This document shows, in pieces, positions 8,135 to 19,100 of a stretch of DNA of 29,292 bases. Source of the DNA: Verrucomicrobiales bacterium. GTDB taxonomy: Bacteria > Verrucomicrobiota > Verrucomicrobiia > Verrucomicrobiales > DEV007. Within the stretch, counting starts at the first letter, position 1; each line of letters begins with the position of its first letter. The stretch covers positions 1 through 29,292 of the forward strand of contig NZSO01000037.1 of the NCBI GenBank assembly GCA_002696885.1, written 5' to 3'. The position numbers and the translations under genes were made by a program. Under the pieces are notes generated by a model that searched no databases, had not been told where the DNA came from, and was given only the letters and a program-made list of their open reading frames with translations.

Positions 8135-8841
8135 AGTTGATGAGTCTGAGGCTGGATCACAACGTCACCAGTTACTAGATGTTCTGGACATTGCACAGCA
8201 TCAACAATCGAAGAGGCGGCGTAGCTAACAGGTATCATTTTGTCGCGCATCACTTTCATATCCAGCTCATCCCAAAACGGAGAGTCCACGCCTCCAAAAT
8301 AAAAATAGGTAAACTGGATACCTTTTGATCGATATTCAAGTTCCATTGATTTGAGGAATCCAACGGCTCCAAATTTACTTGCGCAGTAGGCTGCTGCTCC
8401 ACTCATCGCAGCTTTGCCTAAAATACCAGGAACGTAAACAAAACGCCCTCCACCTGAAGAAGACATCATTTCTCCCACTTCCTTAGCTATCAGAAAGGTT
8501 GCACGCATATTGGTATTGGTGACCTTCACAAACTCAAGATCCGTCATGTCTTTAACTTTTCTGATGAGACCAATTCCAGCACAATGAATAAAAACATCTA
8601 GACCTCCTAGCGTCGTATGAGTGGTTTTTGTTAATTCAGACACAAAGGCCGGCAAAGTTAGATCTCCTGATAATGAGCCTTTGACCCCGTCGATCTGACT
8701 TAGTCTTTCGCTATCCCTTCCAGTAACAAAAACAGAATGTTTGAGACCAACTAAGCGTTTGGCGACTTCTTTTCCTATACCACTCGAAGCTCCAGTAACT
8801 AAAACTTTTTTTGGCTCAGTTTCGTTATTTAATGTACTCAT
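8131..8841 (-). CDS. SDR-family protein with an altered catalytic serine position
   Basis: 236 residues, classical short-chain dehydrogenase length. The cofactor motif TGASSGIG is at 16-23, HCAG replaces the usual NNAG at about 86-89, Asn109/111 lie in the helix-4 region, and the active-site YCASK has Tyr152 and Lys156. The Ser normally found 13 residues before Tyr (in xISSxxG) appears as YVPGILG here, so Gly139 occupies that position. SDRs reduce or oxidise carbonyl/alcohol groups with NAD(P)H. With Ser missing, activity may be lowered or the role non-catalytic. The start at 8841 faces the SRPBCC gene head to head. The stop TAA lies within a TTAA shared with the recD2 stop. Confidence 0.87.
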   Translation of the reverse strand: MSTLNNETEPKKVLVTGASSGIGKEVAKRLVGLKHSVFVTGRDSERLSQIDGVKGSLSGDLTLPAFVSELTKTTHTTLGGLDVFIHCAGIGLIRKVKDMTDLEFVKVTNTNMRATFLIAKEVGEMMSSSGGGRFVYVPGILGKAAMSGAAAYCASKFGAVGFLKSMELEYRSKGIQFTYFYFGGVDSPFWDELDMKVMRDKMIPVSYAASSIVDAVQCPEHLVTGDVVIQPQTHQL

Positions 8842-8876
8842 GTGAGGTCTTTAACGAAACCAATTATATTTCAGAC

Positions 8877-9332
8877 TTGAAAATACACACTCTTACACAA
8901 TCTCAGGAAATTCCCATCTCACTGGAAGATGCGTGGAAATTCTTCTCAAAACCTGAAAATTTAAATGAAATTACCCCCCCTGATCTGGAGTTTAGAATCA
9001 CTTCTGGAAAACCTGAACCGATGCATGACGGTCAAATAGTAACTTACAAGATAAGAGTTGCTCCTATGATTTGGAACACATGGGTAACTGAAATCAAGGC
9101 AGTGATTCCTGAAACACAGTTTGTTGATGAGCAAAGGAGCGGCCCCTATAAATTCTGGCATCACCTACACGAATTTGAATCAACAGACAAGGGAACCCTA
9201 ATCAAGGATAAGGTCAATTATGCATTACCGTTTGGAATTTTTGGGGACATAGCGCACTCGCTCTACGTCAAAAATAAACTCAACCAGATCTTCAATTTCA
9301 GAAAAAAAATTCTCTCTGAAAAATTTGGATAA
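8877..9332 (+). CDS. SRPBCC-family (START/cyclase-like) ligand-binding protein
   Basis: 152 residues from a TTG at 8877. The opening LTQSQEIPISLEDAWKFFS then KPENLNEITP is the standard beginning of this SRPBCC subfamily, which supports the start at 8877. ATG 8832 or TTG 8811 would add 15 or 22 unlikely residues and overlap the SDR start. The fold is a helix-grip pocket for hydrophobic ligands. Later segments (KIRVAPMIWNTWVTEI, GPYKFWHHLHEFE, VNYALPFGIFGDIAHS) fit the family. Small SRPBCC proteins often sit beside SDR or NAD-dependent epimerase genes, as here with a divergent SDR. The ligand is unknown. It is convergent with the next gene, with 9 bp between the stops. Confidence 0.8.
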   Translation: MKIHTLTQSQEIPISLEDAWKFFSKPENLNEITPPDLEFRITSGKPEPMHDGQIVTYKIRVAPMIWNTWVTEIKAVIPETQFVDEQRSGPYKFWHHLHEFESTDKGTLIKDKVNYALPFGIFGDIAHSLYVKNKLNQIFNFRKKILSEKFG

Positions 9333-9341
9333 AATTACCGT

Positions 9342-10115
9342 TCAATCGTTCAAATTTTCGAGATTTTGAAATTTGATCAACCTAGACTTCAGATTAAGCA
9401 TCTTTTGTTTACTTAAATCATCAGGATACTTTTTTAGAAAAACATCAATTAACTCAATAGCCGATTTAAATTGTGCTTGATCGACTTTCAAATTGATATG
9501 TGACAATATTGATTGAGGACTATTGTCCGATCTCAAATTAATGTCATCGATAAAAACCTCACCCCTTCCACCAGAGACGGCGGCCGTAACAAAACGAAAG
9601 AGTAACTTTACTGAGCGGGCACTTTCAGGAATTTTAATGTCCGGGACGATAATTTTATCCCACTCACCTATCTTCGAGCTAAAGTCTTTGAAACCTGTGC
9701 CTTCGCGTGCCTGTTTTTCTTCATTAAACCATTCTATAAAATATTGCTGAATGTAACCACCTGTCCCTGACCTCTTCTGTTTAACAAAAAACGAAAGCTC
9801 ATAGCTGAAACCATCCAGAAACTTTCCATCGATGCTCTTGATAATATGGGATTCAGATGGTTTCTCCCCATCATTCTTTAGATTAATATAGGCACTATAT
9901 TTACCAGTATGCGAATCGGAATCTGATCTTACAGCAGGTTGATTATGAGCAAATGTCCAACCAAGAGCTTGATTGCCATCACCCGATTCAAAACTTGAGT
10001 TATTTATAATTGAGGAGTTCTTTGAATCAGTAGCATCCGCTTCTTCCTCATCGGAAAACAAAAAATTAATACTCACAATGCCAATTAGACAGATAGAAAG
10101 AAATAGATGTTTCAT
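9342..10115 (-). CDS. Exported CBM/jelly-roll protein with short helical C-terminus
   Basis: 257 residues. Signal peptide MKHLFLSICLIGIVSINFLF, then an acidic linker and a beta-sandwich segment with the CBM4/9-like layout: NSSFESGDGNQALGWTFA, TGKYSAYINLK, SYELSFFVKQKRSGTGGYIQ, KIIVPDIKIPESARSVKLLF, and the closing GEVFIDDINLRS. The last 60 residues are helical and TPR-like (FKSAIELIDVFLKKYPDDLS). CBM_4_9 domains bind carbohydrates on the cell surface, but the ligand here is unknown and no catalytic module is present. A good SD (GGAGAG) stands 6 bp upstream of the ATG. The gene starts 36 bp after the stop of the giant gene on the same strand, so the two are probably cotranscribed. Confidence 0.8.
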   Translation of the reverse strand: MKHLFLSICLIGIVSINFLFSDEEEADATDSKNSSIINNSSFESGDGNQALGWTFAHNQPAVRSDSDSHTGKYSAYINLKNDGEKPSESHIIKSIDGKFLDGFSYELSFFVKQKRSGTGGYIQQYFIEWFNEEKQAREGTGFKDFSSKIGEWDKIIVPDIKIPESARSVKLLFRFVTAAVSGGRGEVFIDDINLRSDNSPQSILSHINLKVDQAQFKSAIELIDVFLKKYPDDLSKQKMLNLKSRLIKFQNLENLND

Positions 10116-10151
10116 AATTATCTCTCCATAAACAGACTATCTTGTAATTGA

Positions 10152-13100
10152 CTATTTACCCTCAACAACAAGCCTCATAAAAGCAACCGAGGAGTTATTA
10201 AGATCTTTTTCAAATTCCAGCCTTACTGAAACTGTTTTAATCAGTTCGTCTTCAAAAATAACTTCATAGTTATCTTCATTAGAAACATCCGTCCAGTTGG
10301 ACAAGTCAGTGGAGACCTGAACTTTCACAATATAATCTTCAAGTGATTTAATTGAATTATATGTGAGAGACAGACCAGTTTCGTCCCTGAGGACCTGTGG
10401 CAGAAAAGATCCAGATTGCTTTAGTATTGGGTTCAAACCTAACGCGAATTCGAGTAAATTTGAAACCCCATCGTTATCAGGATCATTAGCAGGCCCTGTT
10501 TTCCCTTCTATTTCTTCTCCAAAGTATTGAACCACCCACTTTTTGTATGGATTTTCCTCTTCTTGAGCAAAAGGTTCCCAATTATCTTTTTTCGACCAAC
10601 TCATTACAGAAGAGGATGAATCAATAATTTTGAGTAGAGAGCCACCACCATCTGTTTCTGGAAACCAATCATCATCATATTCAAAATCAAGAATCCCTGC
10701 AGATATCGATGCTATTTCCAGCCTTACTCGTTCGCCTCCGTTATCAAGCTTGCCTCTGTATTCTCCAAGCACTAAACCTTCACTATTACTAAGCTTAAAT
10801 GTTTGAATATCACGGACAACATAAGCGGATTGACCTGGAGCTAAACTAGACTCTGGAAAATCAAAGTTAATCCCCTCAACAAAACGAACATTAGACAATT
10901 GGATAGTCGCTTGGCCAATATTTTCTAATTTTATAAATTCTGCTTCGGTTCCAACAGAAGGATTATACATTATTTCTGTCACCCTAAGACTGTTGATGAT
11001 ATTTAGCTCTTCGTCCAAGTTGGCTTCATTTGAGTAACCTGGAGTAGGTAAAGAAAAGGATCCTAAAATGAGACTTCCATCTGAAACCCTTCCTTGTGAT
11101 ACATTATCCAGGGAATTCGCGTAACCTACCCGGTCCACCTCAATTGAGTTTTGATCAAACACTGCAATCTGATCCTGTAACTTTGAAAGTGAAAAGTTCA
11201 AATGTGGAGGACCTTGATTAAAGTCATTGTCTGCGATGAACTTTATAAAACCTTTTTGATCTATATAACTCAATTGAGGAATAGTATATTTCGAGGGATC
11301 ATTATTAGGATCATCGCTGAGAAACATACCTCCAATATGAACTGGATACTGACCAGGGTTATATAATTCTAGAAAGTCGTTATCAAAAATAATTCCTCTA
11401 CTCGAAAGCCACTCATTTATCAGAATATTATTCTCTGAGGCTAGAGGTAGTTTGGAACCATTTTTAACTCCAGGAGTAGGAAGCATTAGTGAAAATTCAT
11501 TATTTCTTCCTGTCCTTCCTACTGACCGGTCCGTCAACTGATTGCCAAAATCGATACTATCGATGAGCTCGCCTCCGCTATTAATGGTATCAAATAAATA
11601 AACCGATTCACCATTCTTATCTAATCCAAAGCCAGAATGGAAACCCGAAGTTCCATCCACATCGTTAGCATAAACAACAACGTATCCATTAGCCTCGATA
11701 ATTGTTTGCTCAGGAAATTGCCATCCAGAATTAATGTTACTGCTTTGAGAAATAACCATTCCCGAAATGTCTCTGGAACTATCGCTATCATTCCATAGTT
11801 CTATAAAATCTGGATAACTTCCCTCATGCTCGTATGAAAGGTTATCTGCCAAAATTTCGTTAATCACCAATCCAGAAGCATCTGAATCCACAGTCCACGT
11901 CTCGGACATTGTAGGTTTTTCCTGCCATCTACCTGCAGAGTCCTTACCAATCACTTCGACGTAATGAACACCCTCAGAAAGTTCCTTAAGTTCAATAGGC
12001 GTTCCAATTGAAACAGGGTCTGACCATTCCTGCCCATCTAATCTCCATTGGTATTCTGTTATAAATTCAGAATCATTCTCAATGCCGGAAATACCAGAAA
12101 TATGCACATTAAGACGAGCCTCTTTACTTCTCGTGACGGTAGAAGGCTCCCCACTTATAATGGCCCCTTGTGGAATATTCCAACCCATGTCCTGTTTAAA
12201 ATTTCCTTTACCAATGGCAGGAGATCCAGGGCTGAGGGCAAATGCTAAAGATGATTCATCTTCAAATAATGGAACATCATTGATATTATTGTCACCAAGA
12301 CTCAAGTGCTCTTCTGGAAGAATATTGTTATTCGCAATGATTTCTGGATCCTTTTCATCTTCTTCTGTCGAAAATTGATGAGCAAAAAGCGGGGCGTTAA
12401 GATCGAAAATATTACTATTCATTGATATCATTCGTCCTGGAACAACTCCACTACGAGAGGGCTCATCAAAACTGATTGATGCAATCGACACGCGCACAAC
12501 TGTGTTATTCTCAAAAATTGCGTCACTGTTATTCTTCAATAACAATGCATGATCGACATCATAGAATAGATTACGGACAATCGTTAGATGTGCGTTATTG
12601 TCTGTAGCTATCGCGCTCGAGCTACTCTCACGGTCAGGGTCATCGGTGTGAACATTAAAAAATTGATTTCCCTCAATATGAGCATCAATACCATCCAAAT
12701 CTAAACAATCATCAGTGCTTCCTAAAAAAGTATTGTCTAGAACATAGATAATTGGCCCTGGCCGTCTACCTCCAGAAAAATCGATGACATCATTATAACC
12801 GGACGAACCTCTAAAAACATTTCCAATGAGGTTAAAATAATCCTCACCATCCAAATTTTCACCGTGGATAACTTCCTCACCAGAAGTTGAAGGGAAATCA
12901 CATTCAACAACATCAACCCTAGGTTTGTTGAGCTCTAGTATTGTATTGGTGGTTCGAGTCCAACTTACTTTTTGAAGAAGAAGTTTTGAGTTTAACACAT
13001 TGATGGACTGATCAGCTTCATCAGCGTTATCCTGAACCAAATGAATAATCTTATTATCTTTTGGCGAATCTTCAAAATAAATGCCATCCCATCCACTTGA

Positions 13101-16100
13101 TGAGTCAGGCGAACTAGTAAAAGTAATTGGATTCACATTTGTTCCCTCGGCAATTAAATGACCTTTAACGGTCATTCTGGAACCGTCCGTAAAATAAACA
13201 GTGACACCAGGATCAATGACTAGTTGTTTATCTACCGGAATTTCAAAGTTTCCGTCAATAAGATAAGGCCCCCCTTCAAGTGTCCATCTTGCACTATCTT
13301 CGAGAGGTTGAACCGCGTTAATCCTATCATCATCATACCAAATCGGTACTAATTCAGAGCTAATGACTTCACCATCAAAATTGATCGCTTCAATATTAAC
13401 CTGATTGATTCCAGGGTTCATTAAAGGAACGGCACCAAGGCCTAAAAGTTCTGCATCAAAACTAATATCTCTACTACTTGGACTCCTTTGGTGTATTTCG
13501 ACAGCAATCGTATTATCACCATCTTTAAGGGCTTCTGAAGAAATATTGAAGCTTTGAGCGCTAGCATTTCTGATTGTGTCTGTGGCCAAACTCAGATGGT
13601 TAGCGGCCTCATCAAGATTTTCTCTCAATACTTCAGTGCCATTTAAATACACAGCAGCACCATCATCGTAGACCAATCTGAGTCTAAGGTTTGCGTAATC
13701 GTTTACATTACTGATCGTAAATTTTTTTCTAAAGTATGTAGTTATAAATTTATTATCAGGATCGTCACCATACGAGACCGTCGTTACTTCACCGCGGTCT
13801 CCATAACCAAACTCCGATGGCCCTTCAGCCCATTGAGAATCATCAAAGTCCTGATCACGCCATTCTATCCCTTGATCTGTGCCATTATCTAGGTATTTCC
13901 AATCTGAACCCAATGAAAAAATTAGCTCAGATTCCGGTTGATCACCATCCCATGTACCTTCTCTGCGGTTAATTGGAACTGAAAGTCCATTAATTTTTAT
14001 AGAAGATGTAATTATTGGATCAAAAGTTCCCTCGAGACCAGTGAGCCCTGGATCAGTCGTTCTAGCAAAGCCGTTACTATCGGAAAGATTGCTCTCAACA
14101 CTGAACTCATTAGAAATTTGTCTATTAATGAACGCTCTTCTTTCATCCATAAAAGAAATCACATCCTCAACAACGTCTGATTCTTCAGGAAGCCAATCTA
14201 AAGAGTTTATGACAAAGGCATCAAATCTTTCTTTTGAAAAAACAGTCCCAAGAAGATCTCTGAGGTTTTCATAGTAGAGCGTAAGAATGGTCGGATTATT
14301 GAAAAAATTATCTAACTGAGGCATTCGTTGCCCTGCAAAATTTGTAATTGCCGGAAATATTGAATCATCGGGATCAGCATCAGTATCACCAAGCCCAAAT
14401 ATAGTATCAAAATCATGAGGAATGATTTTAAATCTCGAATCCTTTAAGCCCCCATAAAATTTATAATCGTCATCAGTTCCATTTGATAAATTTGTTTCAC
14501 GGCTAAGAACTATTGTCATGAATGCGAACCACCTCGCCCATTGATCAACATCTACAACTTGACCCACAGTTTCTAGGTAATTATCATCAGAATTACTATT
14601 TATGATTCTCATGAATCTGTGCAAATCTGTCCAATCGTCTACAGATTCATTAGAGCTTTTAGACCATCCATCATCTCGATATCTGTCTGGATCAGGCCCC
14701 AAACTCTGATTTGATCTGATGTCCCACTTAACGTCTGGCCGGCCTTTGGAATAAATATTTCCACCTGAATCATCAGGAAAATGATTATCAGCCCAATCAG
14801 CATCAATGGCTTCTATGTGTAGGAATGATCCATATCTTCTGTTAATATCATCATCGTTCGCTCTGTTAACTCCGTTATATCTTAGTTGGATTGGCCTTGC
14901 ATCAGCAGCTTCAATTCCAGACAAGCTCGCCAAACGGGATCCCAAAAGTTGAAGATATATGTATTGGCTATTTAAATTAATCTTTGTGATGCCATTCCAA
15001 GGATTATCTCTGGGAATATTAAGTCGATTATTTCTTGGGTTTCTAGTCCTACTTCCTGCACCTCTCACTCTCACTCCACACTGATAACGAACGTCATAAT
15101 CCTCACCCTGCTTAACAATAAATGTAGCATTCTTTTGAGCATCACTAGAGCTATTAAAGTTCCTGAAACGAAAGTCTCTATCCTCTCTCACAGACATTAT
15201 AAGTCGATAAACTGGCTGATTACCTGAGTATACATTGTTATCAAACTGAAAGAGTGCTGCAGGAGCATTATCTATGTTTCCGAAATTTGGCCAGGTCCTT
15301 GTTACGCCTTCATCACCAGAGGTGATATAAAATTCAATCACAGTCCCATCTTCCTGAGGAGGAATAACCGCACTAAAAATATTATCGTTCGCCTCAACAT
15401 CACCGCCTGTAGCGTTATCAAACATTTGCGCTTTGTTAAAAGGCGAACCATTAATCGCGGAAACCCTCCAAAATAGATGCGCAACATTAGAACTCTCATC
15501 AAGACTTTTTAGTCTTGCAGTAATCAAAACTGGTTGCTCGGAATTTGGCACTGGAGGATTGTGACTAACATTAAGAATTAATGGAGCAAAGCCCTCAGTA
15601 GAATTTTCATTATCATTTCCAGGAGTCGGCGACTTATCAACACTCCAATTCTGACCATGTCTATTTGAGATAGTATTATTGATTAGTTGAAGAGATGCCC
15701 CTCCTCCGTCAGCTAAAGAGGTCCATTTCCATCCGGTTTCATTTCTCAGAATATTTTGATCAGTCTCCTCAATTCTAGTTGCCCAGTCTCCTTGATCCGA
15801 ATAAGTAATATCATCAACCGTCTCCCCGTAAGAATCTTTGATTCTAATTCGCTCACCCCGATTACTCAACTGCCCCGTCCAAGGGCCAATTAAGTTATCA
15901 ACCTCACCATATTTTGAAACAAATTTTTCGAGGTCTGCAGCTATAACAAAATACTCCCCCGGAAGGATATCTACATCAGGAAAATCAAAATTCACACCTG
16001 AGCTAAATGTCCATCCTTTCATTGAAACCGGACCTAAGCCAATATTATGTAATTCAATAAATTCTTCTCCTGGATCTCCAGACGTAGAATTGAACATAAC

Positions 16101-19100
16101 TTCACTAATTACAATTGTGTTATCAGGTCCACCTACCTCTAATTCCACAATAGAAATATTAGAAAGTTGACCATTCGCAATTGACCTATATTTAAAGGAC
16201 TCTTTTCCATAGAAATTCTCTGCAGGCTTATAATCAAATGACCCATCTGATCTTAGGTTCAACTCTCCATCACCAAGATATTCTAGGAGAGAAACCTCAG
16301 CAGAGTGCCCCTCAACGTCTGTATCATTTTTAAGGAGCCCATTTTCCGGTGACACACTAATTGACTGACCAACTAGAACAAAGTACTCATCATCCTCTGA
16401 TACAGGCGCATCATCCACATCTATAACATAGATTAAAGTTTGAATTGATTGAGAATTTTGATAACCGTCATTCACGGCGAATTCAAAAGTGTCTAAACCG
16501 CTAAAATCAGCATTAGGAGTATAAGAAAAACTTCCATCACTAGATACTGAAAGAGAACCGTTCACAGGCTCTTTAACTAAAACAGTGGCCAAATTATCAT
16601 TTTCTGAATCTGTACTCTTGGAAAGAAGTCCAAACTTAGCACTCTTGTTTAAAACTGAATCCTCATTGACAACATATCTCTTAACAGTTCCCTTGGGGGC
16701 TTCATTAATTCTAATAGATACTTTTGCTGGCTCAGAATTGAGCTCTCCATCTGAAACAAAATACTCAAATTCTACAACCCCCGAGAAATCTGGGTTTGGA
16801 GTGTATTTGAATTTACCTTCCTCATCATTGGTAAATGTGCCAACCTCAGGATCATTTAACAGATTAACAATCAATTCGTCGCCATCAGGATCGTCATCAT
16901 TTGATATAAGCGAATCAATAGAAATAATTAAATCTCTGTTAGGAGGTCCTAGATAGAGATCATCATTAGCCACCGGCTCATCGTTCGATGGCGTAACATT
17001 GATGGTTGCCGTAACAGCTGGAGCCTTACCGATCAAATCTGCTACTTGATATACAAATTTGTCCTGACCATAAAAATCTTTATTTGGAACATAAACAAAA
17101 GATCCATCATTTGAAAAACTTAAAGAACCGTTTTGCGGATCGGTTTTTAAAAAAGCAACAATATCAACCCCATCTGGGTCATAATCATTTTCAAGAACTC
17201 CATCACTTGCATCCACTTGAAGCGTGGTATCCTCAGAAACTTGAAAAATCTCCCCTGATGATACCGGCAGGTCATTCTGACTGGGTTCTATGTCTATTGT
17301 TACCTTAGCGGTGTCCGTGAATTCACCATCTGAGATTGAGTACTCGAAACTATCCTGTCCCTCATAGTTGAGCCCTGGATTATAAGTGAAACTGCCATCC
17401 TCATTAAATTCAAGAACACCATTTTCCGGCGGGGTCACTAAGGCGACATTCAGTTCATCTCCATCTACATCAACATCATTGCTCAATATTGAAGTTGGAG
17501 AGGAAAGCCTGGCAGTTAAACTCAAGTCAAAACCAAGATCTGAACTTGTGGCACTGGTTTGGTGAACTTCAACAGCAATCAAATTATCTCCGTCTCGTAA
17601 AACCGAAGGATCCACATCAAACGAAAAGTAAGTAAGTTCATCATCACCACCAACAACATCTGTTGAAAAGTCCTCGAACCCTGCATCAGGGGCTAGATTG
17701 GAGCGAACCACTTCTTCTCCATTAATATAAACTGCAGCCCCGTCATCCCTCAAAAGACCCAACTCCAGAGACTCTACTCTGTCAATTTCATCAACATCAA
17801 ACCAGTGCCTGAAAAAGGTGGTGGGATGTTTATCAGCGTCATCATCGCCAAAGCTAATGAGTGTTGTTTCATTATCGTCACCATAACCAAATTTTCCATC
17901 ACCAACACTCCAAAATTCATCATCGAAATCTAAATCAATCCAATCATTACCGGGATTCGAACCATCATCCAAAAATAACCAAGTTGATCCAGAACTTATT
18001 AATTCAACGTTGGAACTCTTTAAGGTTCTTAATTCAAAATTGTCAATTGCCCATGACTGGTTATCTCCTCCCTGCCAACCGTCGCCGCTGGCCACCAACT
18101 CGATTGTTATTGAATCTGAGTTATGAGGTATTTCTTTGAGGCTTAATTCATTCCTAAGATCGTATGCAGAATCAAGTGATAGTGGACCAGATGTGAACCC
18201 TAAATCCTGAGACCTTGCCAGAAGTGTGTCTTCAGAAGCCTCATAACTTTGATTATTAAAACCAGGACGGTTACTGAAAGAGTGAGAAAATACAGACTCA
18301 CCGTCAACCGTTACCGTGAAAAACTCACCGTCCCATGAATCAATAATAGCGAGAACGAAGCCTAAAGAAATTTTGTCATGTGGAGGTAGGTTTTCCACAA
18401 TGATGGTGGTTGAGTCAGCAGGATTACCAGAAGTACTGTTTCTTAAAAAACGATTATCGAAACCTCTTAAAATTGAAAAACCTTCAACCGATTCGATTTC
18501 AACATTACCTGAGAAAGCAAAATCAACCCCACCATCAAAAGCTTCTTCTAAAATTAATTTAGGAAAGGCGTTAACTCCTGGAGACACTTGCAGTGTATTA
18601 TTCTCGGTAAGGACAAAATTATCATCATTCGCAGAGGGAGTGTCATTTACAGGCAATACATCAACTTCAACCTTTCCAGGGAACGATTGTCCCTCACCAT
18701 CCGAGGCAACGTAAGTGAAAGATGTCAAACCACTAAAGTTGTCATTTGGAGTGAAATTAAAACTACCATCCGCTTCAATAACAACTCTTCCATTTTCAGA
18801 CTGGGCACCCACGGCAAAAACAAGCGGCTGATTTTCTATGTCTGTTGCGCTAAATTTTTCCGTCGATTCCGAATTTACTGATAAAACTTCATCCTCTGTA
18901 ATTGTAAATGATCTATCTAGAACAACAGGTAAATCATTAACTGACTCTACAGTTATTGTAACCTTTGCCGCGTTACTCGAACCATTCGCATTGGTAATTT
19001 TATATGAAAACTCGTCCTCTCCAAAGAAATCAATCTCAGGAATATATACAAATGTCCCGTCGTCATTCATCGAAAGAGTCCCGTGAGAAGGGTTACTCTC

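Noticed and set aside
9296..9321. Hairpin TTTCAGA...TCTGAAA near the SRPBCC stop as terminator
   Set aside because: It lies inside the coding sequence, has a 12-nt loop and AT-rich stem, and no T-tract follows on either strand.
12048..19086. Many open frames of 60-130 codons on the plus strand across the giant gene
   Set aside because: They overlap recognisable domains on the minus strand and have Ser/Leu/Pro-rich composition typical of antisense frames.
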